From Nonomuraea endophytica (GTDB taxonomy: Bacteria; Actinomycetota; Actinomycetes; Streptosporangiales; Streptosporangiaceae), in NCBI RefSeq assembly GCF_014203235.1, contig NZ_JACHIN010000003.1, forward strand, positions 426,154-490,153: 64,000 nt of DNA. The letters are read 5' to 3'. Shown piece by piece: positions 16,765-25,389 of this stretch; the stretch's first letter is position 1, and every line of letters starts with the position of its first letter. The notes below the pieces were generated by a model. The model was not told where the DNA came from. It saw only the letters and a program-made list of their open reading frames with translations, and did not search any database. Both the position numbers and the translations under genes were made by a program.

Positions 16765-17834
16765 GATCGGCCGCGCTGAAGCCCGGCGCGCGCGAACGCG
16801 CGGGGCTTCAGCCCGCGGCGCGCCTGGGCCGCGGGGCCATCCTGCTCGGGGTGCCGATCGCCGGGCTCGTGGTGCTGTGCGCGCTGTCGCTGTCGGTCGG
16901 CGCGCGGGCGATCCCGCTCGACCAGGTCGTGCAGGCGCTGAGCGGCGGCGAGGTCACCAAGGCCGTCCACGACGTGATCTGGTCGGTACGCGTGCCGCGC
17001 ACGCTGCTCGGCCTGATGGCGGGGGCGGCGCTCGGCCTGTCCGGCGCGCTCATGCAGGCGCTGACCCGCAACCCGCTCGCCGACCCCGGCATCCTCGGCG
17101 TCAGCGCGGGAGCCGCGTTCGCGGTCGTCGTGGCCATCGCCGCGTTCGGCATCGGCTCGCTCTACGGCTACGTCTGGTTCGCCTTCGCCGGCGCGCTCGT
17201 CGTCAGCGTCGCCGTCTACGTGCTGGGCGGCCTCGGCCGCGACGGCCTCACCCCGGTGAAGCTGGCACTGGCCGGAGTCGCCGTCACCGTCATGCTCAGC
17301 TCGCTGACCAGCGCCATCGTGCTGGCCGACCCCGAGTCGCTGAACCGCTACCGGTTCTGGTCGGCCGGTTCGCTGGCCGGGCAGGGCTCGCAGCTCATGC
17401 CGCAGCTGGCGCCGTTCGTCGCGGTGGGCATCGTGCTGGCGCTGGCCTCGGCGCCCGCGCTCAACAGCCTCGCGCTCGGCGACGACGTCGCCGTGGCGCT
17501 GGGCCGCCGGGTGGGCCTGGTCAGGCTCCAGGGCGCCGCCGCCGTGACGCTGCTGACGGGCGCCGCGGTCGCGGCGATCGGCCCCGTGGTCTTCGTCGGC
17601 CTGGTCATCCCGCACCTGGCCAGGCTGGTCGCCCGCTGGGCCGGTGGGGAGACCGACCACCGGCTGCTGCTGCCGCTGTCGGCGGCGCTCGGCCCCTGCC
17701 TGCTGCTGGCCGCCGACGTCGCCGGGCGGATGATCGTCCCGCCGATCGAGGTGCAGGCGGGCATCATCGTCGCGTTCATCGGCGGCCCGATCTTCGTGAT
17801 CCTGGCCCGCCGCGCCCGTCTCGCGGAGCTCTGA
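16761..17834 (+). CDS. FecCD-family siderophore ABC permease (first)
   Basis: A 357-residue permease with about nine to ten membrane helices. Family blocks are VRVPRTLLGLMAGAALGLSG, LTRNPLADPGILGVSAGA and FVGLVIPHLARL, the last being the ATPase-contact loop. GTG at 16761 overlaps the upstream stop by 4 bases. It forms a heterodimer with the next gene product. The N terminus carries about 30 extra hydrophilic residues before the first helix. Confidence 0.92.
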   Translation: MRSAALKPGARERAGLQPAARLGRGAILLGVPIAGLVVLCALSLSVGARAIPLDQVVQALSGGEVTKAVHDVIWSVRVPRTLLGLMAGAALGLSGALMQALTRNPLADPGILGVSAGAAFAVVVAIAAFGIGSLYGYVWFAFAGALVVSVAVYVLGGLGRDGLTPVKLALAGVAVTVMLSSLTSAIVLADPESLNRYRFWSAGSLAGQGSQLMPQLAPFVAVGIVLALASAPALNSLALGDDVAVALGRRVGLVRLQGAAAVTLLTGAAVAAIGPVVFVGLVIPHLARLVARWAGGETDHRLLLPLSAALGPCLLLAADVAGRMIVPPIEVQAGIIVAFIGGPIFVILARRARLAEL

Positions 17835-18862
17835 TGGCCAACCTCACCGTCCGCCTGCCCGCCCCGCCCGTCTCCTGGCAGGTGCGGATCCGGCTCGTCG
17901 CCGTCTGTCTCGGCCTGGCCGTGCTCGCGTTCCTGGCGTTCTGCCTCGGGGTCGGGCTCGGCGACATCCCGCTCGGGCTCGGCGAGGTCGTCGGCGCGCT
18001 GTTCGGGCAGGGCGAGCAGGGCCAGCTGTTCGTGGTCTGGCAGCTGCGCCTGCCCAGGGCGCTGGTCGGGCTGATGGCCGGGGCGGCGTTCGGGCTGTCC
18101 GGCGCGCTGCTGCAGACCATGACCCGCAACCCGCTGGCCAGCCCCGACATGATCGGCGTCACCCAGGGCGCGGGCGTCGCCGTCGTGGCCGGGATGGTGT
18201 TCGGCCTGGACTCCGGTCCCGGCATCCAGGTGCTCGCCTTCGCCGGCGCCGTGGCCGCCGCGCTGCTCACCTACGCGCTCGCGTGGCGGCGCGGCGTCAC
18301 CGGCTACCGGGTCGTGCTGATCGGCGTCGGGCTGTCGTGGGTGTTCACCAGCGCCACCGAGTACCTGATGGTGATCACCGAGGTCTTCCAGGCGCAGGCC
18401 GCGCTCGGCTGGCTGTTCGGCAACCTCAACGGCCGCACCTGGGACCAGGTGACGCCGCTCGCCCTGGCCCTCGCCGTGCTCGCGCCGCTCGCCCTGCTGC
18501 TCGGCCGCTCGTCGCGGGCGCTGCAACTGGGCGAGGACGTCGCCGTCGTGCTGGGCACGCCGGTGCAGCGGGCCCGGCTCGCGCTGCTGGCGACGGGCGT
18601 GGGGCTGGTCGCCTTCGGCACCGCCGCCGCCGGTCCCATCGCGTTCGTCGCGCTCGCCGCCCCGCAGATCGCCCGCCGCGTCGCCGGTACGGCCTGGCCG
18701 CCCCCGCTGGCCTCCGCGCTCACCGGTGCATTCCTGGTGCTCGCGGCGGACCTGGTGGCCAGGCGCGTCATCCCGGACCTGGAACTGCCGGTGGGCGTGG
18801 TCACCGGCGTCCTGGGCGCCCCGCTGCTCCTGTGGCTCCTGGCCAGAGCCCGCCGCGCCTGA
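17834..18862 (+). CDS. FecCD-family siderophore ABC permease (second)
   Basis: A 342-residue FecCD permease, paralogous to its neighbour: LRLPRALVGLMAGAAFGLSG, MTRNPLASPDMIGVTQGAG and FVALAAPQIARRVAGT. Its ATG shares one base with the upstream TGA. It is the last gene of the operon and is followed by a hairpin terminator. No ATPase (FecE-type) gene follows or precedes, so the importer must borrow an ATPase encoded elsewhere. Confidence 0.92.
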   Translation: MANLTVRLPAPPVSWQVRIRLVAVCLGLAVLAFLAFCLGVGLGDIPLGLGEVVGALFGQGEQGQLFVVWQLRLPRALVGLMAGAAFGLSGALLQTMTRNPLASPDMIGVTQGAGVAVVAGMVFGLDSGPGIQVLAFAGAVAAALLTYALAWRRGVTGYRVVLIGVGLSWVFTSATEYLMVITEVFQAQAALGWLFGNLNGRTWDQVTPLALALAVLAPLALLLGRSSRALQLGEDVAVVLGTPVQRARLALLATGVGLVAFGTAAAGPIAFVALAAPQIARRVAGTAWPPPLASALTGAFLVLAADLVARRVIPDLELPVGVVTGVLGAPLLLWLLARARRA

Positions 18863-18900
18863 GGTAGGAGCCCGCTGAGCCGTAGAGCCCGCCACGCCAA

Positions 18901-18927
18901 AGGGCCCGCCGCGTCTGAGCGGGCCCT
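18901..18927. terminator. Bidirectional hairpin terminator
   Basis: AGGGCCCGC (18901-18909) pairs perfectly with GCGGGCCCT (18919-18927) around a 9-base loop. It sits between two convergent genes, 39 bp after the permease stop and 6 bp before the end of the opposite gene, so it can serve both. Confidence 0.8.
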
Positions 18928-18932
18928 CACCG

Positions 18933-19382
18933 CTAGTCGGCGACCAGGCGGCTGCCGCCGCCGCGCCGCCAGCCGCGGTGGTCGAACTCCCGCTGGCGGC
19001 GCACCACGTACGTGCCGGGGGTGAAGCCGGTCGCCCCGTGCTCGGGATGCAGGAGGTAGACCGGCCGGGTACAGCGGAAGACACCCAAAGCCAGGTCCAG
19101 GGTGTCGCGGACGTCCCAGGTCCACGCGCAGGCCCCGTCGTCGGCCACGAGCGTGTGCGGATTGCCGCCCGCGGCCCCGCGCAGGACCTCCAGGCCACTG
19201 CCGAAGACCTTCGCCCACCGGGCCCCCGGCCGGAACGTGATGGCCACGGCCACCATCGGCATCGGGACGATCAGCAGGTCGCCCTGGGCCTGGAGGCCGT
19301 CGATGACCGGGATGGCGACCTGCCGCTCCAGATGGTCCAGGACGGTCAGGCCGGTACGCCGGGACAGGGTGTCGAGGTTCAC
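18933..19382 (-). CDS. Uncharacterised 149-residue protein, partner of the DUF6745 gene
   Basis: I do not recognise a characterised family. The protein begins NLDTLSRRTGLTVLDHLERQ, has two hydrophobic strands near the middle (LLIVPMPMVAVAITF) and a Trp-containing segment CAWTWDVRDTLDLALGV, and ends in an Arg/Gly-rich tail. There is no signal peptide. GTG at 19382 has AAAGGAG five bases upstream, and that ribosome site begins at the stop of the upstream gene, so the two are co-translated. Its function probably goes with that of the DUF6745 protein. Confidence 0.75.
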   Translation of the reverse strand: MNLDTLSRRTGLTVLDHLERQVAIPVIDGLQAQGDLLIVPMPMVAVAITFRPGARWAKVFGSGLEVLRGAAGGNPHTLVADDGACAWTWDVRDTLDLALGVFRCTRPVYLLHPEHGATGFTPGTYVVRRQREFDHRGWRRGGGSRLVAD

Positions 19383-19393
19383 GGTTTCTCCTT

Positions 19394-20479
19394 TCATGTG
19401 CGCCGGGCCAGCTGGGTGTAGTGGTGGGCGGACAGGCCGTAGGTCCAGGCGGCCGCCGCCACGGGCTCGTCGATGAAGTGCGGGACGCCGAGGCCGTAGC
19501 GCCGCCGCCGCCCGTCGCGTTCCTCCGAGCCGTTGACGGCCAGCAGTACTCTCGGACGGCGGCCGAGCGCGGTCGGCGGCAGGTCGTACAGCTCCAGGTC
19601 GAAGCCCGGGTTGCCGGGGTCGGGGGCCGAGGCGACCAGGCGCAGCCCGGCCTCCTCGATGTAGCGGCCCCAGCCGAGGCGTTCGATGGCCAGGCGCCTG
19701 ACCTCCACGTTCGGCTCGGCGGCGATCTTGCCGGGTGTGGGTCCCGTGATGACCCACTCGGGGACGACGAAGCCGTTGAGCGCGTGCACGGACCAGCCGT
19801 CCGGGAAGGTGACGGCCGGGCCGTCGTCGTTGTGGAGGCGGCCGTCGCGCAGGCGGATCGACAGCGGGCGCTCGGCGATCACGCAACGATCTTCCAGGGG
19901 CCACCACCAGCCGCAGGATCGGGCCAGCTCGGCCCACGGTTCGAGCTGGGCGGCCAGGGCGCCGTAGCGGCTGCCGCCCGCGCGCCGCCAGGCGTCGTAG
20001 TGGGCGATCCAGTAGGCGTCGTGCTGGCCGTACCAGGTGAGGCGGTCGGCGAGGGGGAGCGCGAGGCGGATGGGGGTGCACACGCCGTCGCGGACGGTCT
20101 CGCGCAGGGGATCGCGTACGGCGGCGTCGAGCGGGTCGGGGCCGCGTGACGACCAGCCGGGGTTCCAGACGTGGCCGACGCGCTCGTCGAGGGCGTGGCG
20201 CAGGGTGGAGACGAGGGTCGCGAGGCGTTGCGCGACGGACAGTTCGGCGGCCGAGTCGAGCCTGCCGAAGGCCTGGACGGGGATGCCGCGTGGCACGTGG
20301 TCCAGCGCGGCGGCGGGGGAGGCGGTCCATACGAACGCGGGCGCGGGACGGCCGAGCCGCTCGTACAGGGAGGTGATGGCCGCCTGCGCGGTGGGCCGGT
20401 CGGCGGGCAGCGTGGACAACGCCCGGACCAGCCATTCATCGTGGATGTCGGCGGCCACCGGCCGCCTCTGCTCACTCAC
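19394..20479 (-). CDS. DUF6745-like protein
   Basis: A 361-residue cytoplasmic protein without characterised function. The segment LHNDDGPAVTFPDGWSVHALNG followed by VPEWVI (split for length) is the pattern I associate with DUF6745 proteins of actinomycetes. The rest is rich in Trp and Tyr (WYGQHDAYWIAHYDAW). I chose GTG at 20479; a further upstream in-frame start would add an Arg-rich tail with no ribosome site. The downstream 149-residue gene starts 11 bp after its stop. Family assignment is from memory of the motif only. Confidence 0.65.
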   Translation of the reverse strand: MSEQRRPVAADIHDEWLVRALSTLPADRPTAQAAITSLYERLGRPAPAFVWTASPAAALDHVPRGIPVQAFGRLDSAAELSVAQRLATLVSTLRHALDERVGHVWNPGWSSRGPDPLDAAVRDPLRETVRDGVCTPIRLALPLADRLTWYGQHDAYWIAHYDAWRRAGGSRYGALAAQLEPWAELARSCGWWWPLEDRCVIAERPLSIRLRDGRLHNDDGPAVTFPDGWSVHALNGFVVPEWVITGPTPGKIAAEPNVEVRRLAIERLGWGRYIEEAGLRLVASAPDPGNPGFDLELYDLPPTALGRRPRVLLAVNGSEERDGRRRRYGLGVPHFIDEPVAAAAWTYGLSAHHYTQLARRT

Positions 20480-20561
20480 GGAGCGAGGGCGCGCACGCCC
20501 TTTCTGTCGACGATCATGTGAGCCAGGATGGCAGGCCGGGCGCGGCCTTCGCAAGTGCCGG

Positions 20562-20780
20562 TCAGTGCGGGATCACCATCGGCGTGGCCCTGCGCGGGCC
20601 GACGGGGACGATCCCCAGCGCGATCGCGGTCTCGGCCGAACCCTGTCCGAGCGTGACCACGCGCTTGGGCTGCTGCGTGATCTTCGCCTGGCCGAGCGCG
20701 CTGTCGATGGTGACGGGGAACGCGCCCGCCGCCTGCCCCGCGGCCGGCTGCTCGGCGGCGGGCTTGTCGGCCGAGCGAAC
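20562..20780 (-). pseudogene. Relic of an iron-siderophore substrate-binding protein
   Basis: In one minus-strand frame about 55 residues read like the start of a mature FecB-type protein: FPVTIDSALGQAKITQQPKR then VVTLGQGSAETAIALGIVPVG. Both ends are lost. Upstream there is no signal peptide or lipobox, and after GIVPVG the frame leaves the family and stops within about 12 residues. The rest of the binding lobes is absent. It lies 1.7 kb from the intact siderophore operon but is not a copy of that operon's binding protein. Confidence 0.75.
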
Positions 20781-20832
20781 CTTGATCCAGGACTGAAGGT
20801 GATTTTCCTGACACTTCGGTACGTTGGGATAT

Positions 20833-22071
20833 ATGCCTGCTGCCCGTCCCGACGACGTCGCCGCCGCCCCGCCCGTACCCGCCGTCGCCGCCGGGACGCC
20901 CGCGCGGCTGGCCTGGCTCGATGCCCTGCGCGGCCTCGGCGCGCTCGCCGTCGTGGGCGAGCACCTGCTGACCTGGGCGATGCCGTGGCTGCGCCCCACG
21001 TCCTTCAACCTCGGCATGTACGGCGTGCTCGTCTTCTTCCTGGTCAGCGGCTACATCATCCCGGTGTCCCTGGAACGCAGGGGCGACGTGCGCGCGTTCT
21101 GGATCAGCCGTTTCTTCCGCCTGTACCCGCTTTACCTTCTGGTGATCGCGGTGGTGCTGGCGCTGTCGTTCTGGCTGCCGGTGCGCCGGGAGGTGCCACG
21201 CGACGCCTCGGCGCTGGCCTCGCACGCCACCATGCTCCTCGACGTGGTGGGCGCCGGAGGCGTGGTCAACACCATGTGGACCCTGTCCTACGAGATGGTC
21301 TTCTACCTGCTGGTCGCCGCGCTGTTCGTGGCGGGCGTGCGGGTCGGCCGCGGCGCGCTGTCGGTCGCCTTCGCCGCCGCCGCGATGGCCGCCGGTCTCG
21401 TGCTGAGCAACGCGCCGCTGACGGGCGCGTGGCTGTCCTGGGTGTCACTGGCCGTCTTCGGGCTGGGCCTGACCTGCGTCATCACCGGATATTTCCGTAC
21501 GGCCGCCGCCGTCGCCCTCGGCGTCATGGCCCTCACCCTGCTGCTGACCGCCAGCCCCACGCCGTGGTTCGGGGCGGCGATCCTGTCGGTGATGTTCGCC
21601 GGGACCGCCATCCACCGGTGGGAGCGCGGGACCGGGCGGTTGTGGCCGGTGGCCGTGGCCGCGATCCTCGTGGCGCTGACCCCGGTGTGGGCGCTGGACG
21701 CGGGGTGGTGGTGGGTGCGGCCGCCGGTGTGGATCACCACGATGGTGCTGGCCGCGGCCACGTTCGCGGGCGGCATGCTCCTGCGCACCCGCCGGGTGCC
21801 CGCGCTGCTGGTGTGGCTCGGGGTGATCAGCTACTCGCTCTACCTTCTGCACCTGCCGATCCTGACCGGGGTGATCGCGATCACCGGCGACCTGCGCTGG
21901 GCGCCCGCCCCCTTGCAGATCGGGATCAGCCTGCTGTGCCTGCTGCTGATGCTGCCCGCGAGCTGGCTGACCTACCGCTACCTCGAACGCCCCATGCAGT
22001 CCTACGCCCGCCGCCTCACCACCCCACATCAGGAAAAGACGGCGGCCAGCTCCGGGACGCGCGCCCGGTAG
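20833..22071 (+). CDS. Membrane acyltransferase (acyltransferase_3 family)
   Basis: A 412-residue integral membrane protein with about ten helices that transfers acyl (often acetyl) groups to sugars or other surface molecules. The family start RLAWLDALRGLGALAVVGEH carries the catalytic His, followed by FFLVSGYIIPVSLERR and FWISRFFRLYPLYLL. The ATG at 20833 follows GGGAT; a TTG three codons earlier is possible. The final 43 bp overlap the convergent GH4 gene, and the C-terminal residues after YLERPMQSY are polar and lie mostly in the overlap. Confidence 0.88.
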   Translation: MPAARPDDVAAAPPVPAVAAGTPARLAWLDALRGLGALAVVGEHLLTWAMPWLRPTSFNLGMYGVLVFFLVSGYIIPVSLERRGDVRAFWISRFFRLYPLYLLVIAVVLALSFWLPVRREVPRDASALASHATMLLDVVGAGGVVNTMWTLSYEMVFYLLVAALFVAGVRVGRGALSVAFAAAAMAAGLVLSNAPLTGAWLSWVSLAVFGLGLTCVITGYFRTAAAVALGVMALTLLLTASPTPWFGAAILSVMFAGTAIHRWERGTGRLWPVAVAAILVALTPVWALDAGWWWVRPPVWITTMVLAAATFAGGMLLRTRRVPALLVWLGVISYSLYLLHLPILTGVIAITGDLRWAPAPLQIGISLLCLLLMLPASWLTYRYLERPMQSYARRLTTPHQEKTAASSGTRAR

Positions 22072-23372
22072 GCGTCGAGCAGCCGCCGGGCGACGTCCAC
22101 CGAGTCGACCAGCGGATGCAGCGCCAGCGCCTCGACCGCCAACGCCGAAGAGCCGGTGAGTGCCGCCTCGATCGTCGCCTGTTCCACCGCTTTGACCTGC
22201 TGCATCAGGCCCAGGAACCGGCCGGGCAGCGGCCGCGTGGCCAGCGGCTGCACGCCCGCGCCGCTCACCGCGCACGGGATCTCGACCACGGCCTCCGCCG
22301 GCAGCCCGGGTACGGCGCTGCCGTTGCGCACATTGAGGATCATCGTGGACGGCTCGCCCCGCGCGATGGCCGCCATGAGCGCCAGCGCGATCCCCTCGTA
22401 CCCGCCCGCCTGAAGGTCGGCGTCCGCACGCGCGCCGGCCCCGGTCAGGTCGCGGGTGTCGGCCATGTAGCTGGCGTCGCGCTCCCGGCGGGTCTGGGTC
22501 CATTCGGTCAGCGCGTCACCGGGGCGCTCGGCCACGGCGGTGTAGAAGCGGTCCTGCTGCAGGACCAGCGACTCGCCACGGGTGTGCTCGGCGGCCCGGG
22601 CCGCGGCCACCGACTCGCGGTTGAAGTAGTAGTAGTACAGGTATTCGTTGGGCAGCGCGCCGAGCGTGCGCACCCAGTCGCCGCCGAAGATCCGCGCCTC
22701 CTCCACCTGCCGCAGCGCCGCGTCGTCGGCGAGCAGGGCGGGCAGCACGTCGCGGCCCTCGTGGACCAGCCCGCGCAGCCAGCCGAGGTGGTTGAGCCCC
22801 ACGTAGTCGGGGGAGACGCGGGCGGAGTCCAGGCCGAGCGCCGCCGCGGTCCGCCTGATCAGCCCGATCGGCGAGTCGCAGATGCCGACGACCCGGTCGC
22901 CGAGCACGCCGCGCATGGCCTCGGTGATCATCCCGGCCGGGTTGGTGAAGTTGATGACCCAGGCGCGTGGCGCCACCGCCGCCACCCGCTCGGCCACGTG
23001 CACGGCCACCGGGATCGTGCGCAGCCCGAACGAGACGCCGCCCGGCCCGGTGGTCTCCTGCCCGAGCAGGCCGAACTCGAGCGCCACCCGCTCGTCGGCC
23101 GTGCGCCCCGCCAGCCCGCCCACGCGGATGGCCGAGAAGACGAAGTCGGCGCCGGCCAGCGCGGAGTCCAGGTCGGTGGTGGTGCGCACCCTCGGCGGGC
23201 GCTCGTGCCCGGCCGCCAATTGGCCGAGCACGCTCTCGATGGCCGCCAGCCGCCGCTCGGAGACGTCGTGGAGCACCACCTCCTCCACGCGCGGCTTCGC
23301 CTGGTCACGCAGGAGCGCGCCGTACACGAGAGGGACCCTGAAGCCCCCGCCGCCGAGAACGGCCAGTTTCAT
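22029..23372 (-). CDS. GH4-family 6-phospho-glycosidase
   Basis: A 447-residue NAD- and metal-dependent glycosidase of family 4, which cleaves 6-phospho-glucosides by an oxidation/elimination route. The Rossmann start MKLAVLGGGGFRVPLVYGAL, the motif INFTNPAG and GICDSP are typical, with VGLNHLGW carrying metal-binding residues. The ATG at 23372 overlaps the stop of the DeoR gene (ATGA). It is probably 6-phospho-beta-glucosidase-like, but the exact sugar is not determined. A phosphorylated substrate from an ABC importer would need a kinase, and a PfkB kinase is encoded just across the divergent promoter. Confidence 0.9.
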   Translation of the reverse strand: MKLAVLGGGGFRVPLVYGALLRDQAKPRVEEVVLHDVSERRLAAIESVLGQLAAGHERPPRVRTTTDLDSALAGADFVFSAIRVGGLAGRTADERVALEFGLLGQETTGPGGVSFGLRTIPVAVHVAERVAAVAPRAWVINFTNPAGMITEAMRGVLGDRVVGICDSPIGLIRRTAAALGLDSARVSPDYVGLNHLGWLRGLVHEGRDVLPALLADDAALRQVEEARIFGGDWVRTLGALPNEYLYYYYFNRESVAAARAAEHTRGESLVLQQDRFYTAVAERPGDALTEWTQTRRERDASYMADTRDLTGAGARADADLQAGGYEGIALALMAAIARGEPSTMILNVRNGSAVPGLPAEAVVEIPCAVSGAGVQPLATRPLPGRFLGLMQQVKAVEQATIEAALTGSSALAVEALALHPLVDSVDVARRLLDAYRARVPELAAVFS

Positions 23373-24127
23373 GCGAGTACCACCTCCGCGCCGGCCGCCG
23401 CGCAGGCGCGCAGCGTGCTGTCGTCGGCGCCGTCGTTGGTGACGACGACGTCGAGATCCTCTGGCCCGCACACCCGCAACGCGCCGGTGCCGGGAAACTT
23501 GTGCCGGTCGGCCAGCAGCACCACCTGCCCGGCCGCCGCGATCATGGCGCGCTTCAGCGGGACCTCGGCGAGCGTCGTGTCGACGATCTGCCCGTCGCGG
23601 CGCACCCCGCTCGCGCTGAGGAAGACCCGGTCGGCGACCACCTGCCGCAGCGCCTCCTCCGTGAGCACCCCCACCAGCGAGTGGTACGGCCGGCGCACCA
23701 TCCCCCCGAGCACCAGCAGCTCCACCTCGGGATCGGCGCGCAGCACGTCGAGCACGGCCAGGCTGGAGGTGACCACGGTGACCCGGCGCCCGCGCAGCTG
23801 CCTGGCCAGGCGCATCGTGGTGGTGCCGATGTCGAGCAGGACCACGTCGCCGTCGCGCACGAGCCGCCCGGCGCACACCGCGACCGCCTCCTTGTCGCCC
23901 TCGTGGATCGCGGCGACCTGCGCGAACGGCATGTCGGTGTCGGCGTCGACACTGGGCAGCGCGCCCCCGCGCACCCGCTTGAGCGTGCCGTCGCGGTCGA
24001 GGACCTCCAGGTCGCGCCGGATGGTGGACGGACTCACACCGAGCTGCCTGGCCAGGTCGTGCACGCTTGTGGCGCCGGACAACCGGACGCGGCGCATGAT
24101 CTCCTCATGCCGGAGGCGCTGAAGCAC
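23369..24127 (-). CDS. DeoR/GlpR-family sugar-phosphate-responsive repressor
   Basis: A 252-residue DeoR-type regulator: the helix-turn-helix SVHDLARQLGVSPSTIRRDLE is at about 20-40, followed by the family DGTLKRVRGGA and an isomerase-like effector domain (VLLDIGTTTMRLARQL, TVVTSSLAVLDVL). DeoR proteins sense phosphorylated sugars. Its stop overlaps the GH4 start and it faces the PfkB/ABC/PIG-L operon across about 120 bp, so it very probably controls both. GTG at 24127 gives the normal family N terminus. Confidence 0.92.
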   Translation of the reverse strand: MLQRLRHEEIMRRVRLSGATSVHDLARQLGVSPSTIRRDLEVLDRDGTLKRVRGGALPSVDADTDMPFAQVAAIHEGDKEAVAVCAGRLVRDGDVVLLDIGTTTMRLARQLRGRRVTVVTSSLAVLDVLRADPEVELLVLGGMVRRPYHSLVGVLTEEALRQVVADRVFLSASGVRRDGQIVDTTLAEVPLKRAMIAAAGQVVLLADRHKFPGTGALRVCGPEDLDVVVTNDGADDSTLRACAAAGAEVVLA

Positions 24128-24249
24128 GTACGGATCGTATCAGTCATTTTCGCGCATCAGTGAGCACGATTTATCAATGGCCCTTGCTATGAGCGAGCAA
24201 ACGTGCAAGATTGCGCACATCTTCGATCTGTCGAGGAGGACCGGCTATC

Positions 24250-25386
24250 GTGTACGACCCTCTCGCCCAGCGGCGAAGCTCCGAGGGCCCCCAGTTCGAC
24301 GTCTTCCTGGCAGGCATGGTCTTCCTGGACATCGTCTTCACCGGCCTGCCCGCCATGCCCACCGCCGGCAGCGAGGTGTGGGCCGAGGGGATGGGCTCCT
24401 GTCCCGGCGGCATCGCCAACCTCGCCATCGCCACCAGCCGCCTGGGGCTGCGCACCTCGCTGGCCGCCGCGTTCGGCGACGACGACTACGGCGACTTCTG
24501 CTGGCGGACCCTGGAGGAGCAGGAGAGCGTGGACCTGTCGAGGTCGCGCCGCTTCGAGCACTGGCACTCACCCGTCACCGTCTCCATGGCCGTCGACCGC
24601 GACCGCAGCATGGTCACCCACGGCCATCCCTCGCCCATGTCGGCCTCCGAGATGATCGGCAAGCCGCCGCGCACCCGCGCCGTCATCGTCACGCTCTCCC
24701 CCGACGAGCCGCTCGGCGGCCCCGAGGGCGACTGCAACTGGGCCGACCTGGCCTACCGCGACGGCGCCCTGGTCTTCGCCGACGTCGGCTGGGACCCGTC
24801 GGGCGCCTGGTCGCAGGCGCTGCTCGACCAGCTCGCCGTCTGCCACGCCTTCATGCCCAACGCCGTCGAGGCCATGGCCTACACCGGCATGGACACCCCG
24901 CGCGACGCGCTCTACGCCATCGCCGACCGGGTGCCCGTCGCCGTGGTCACCGACGGCGCCAACGGCGCGATGGCCATCGACTCCACCACCGGCGAGGAGG
25001 CGTTCGTGCCCTCGCCGAGGGTGAACGCGCTCGACCCCACCGGCGCGGGCGACGTCTTCGGCGCCGCGTTCGTGCTCGGCACGCTGTGCGAGTGGCCGCT
25101 GACCGACCGGCTGTCGTTCGCCGGGCTCTGCGCGGCGCTGGCCGTCCAGCAGTTCGGCGGGTCGCTGGCCGCGCCGGGCTGGGGCGACATCGCCGACTGG
25201 TGGCACGAGGTGCGGGCCTCGGCCGGGCACACCGGCGCCTACGGCGAGTCGCTGGCGCGGCGCTACGCCTTCCTCGACACCCTGGTCCCCGCGGTACCGG
25301 TCGGCGCTGTCCGCAGGGCGGCCGCGACCATCGCCCGCTACGCCGATTTGGGGATGGCTCCCCAGCCGCCTGCCCAGAAGGAGTAA
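24250..25386 (+). CDS. PfkB-family carbohydrate kinase
   Basis: A 378-residue ribokinase-like sugar kinase. The N-terminal motif GMGSCPGGIANLAIATSRLG and the C-terminal signature LDPTGAGDVFGAAF, with the catalytic Asp, are both intact. Between them are lid and barrel strands typical of the family, with about 60 extra residues at the C terminus. GTG at 24250 follows GAGGAGGA by 9 bases. First gene of the importer operon; the sugar is unknown but should be that handled by the GH4 enzyme and ABC system. Confidence 0.88.
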   Translation: MYDPLAQRRSSEGPQFDVFLAGMVFLDIVFTGLPAMPTAGSEVWAEGMGSCPGGIANLAIATSRLGLRTSLAAAFGDDDYGDFCWRTLEEQESVDLSRSRRFEHWHSPVTVSMAVDRDRSMVTHGHPSPMSASEMIGKPPRTRAVIVTLSPDEPLGGPEGDCNWADLAYRDGALVFADVGWDPSGAWSQALLDQLAVCHAFMPNAVEAMAYTGMDTPRDALYAIADRVPVAVVTDGANGAMAIDSTTGEEAFVPSPRVNALDPTGAGDVFGAAFVLGTLCEWPLTDRLSFAGLCAALAVQQFGGSLAAPGWGDIADWWHEVRASAGHTGAYGESLARRYAFLDTLVPAVPVGAVRRAAATIARYADLGMAPQPPAQKE

Positions 25387-25389
25387 CCC

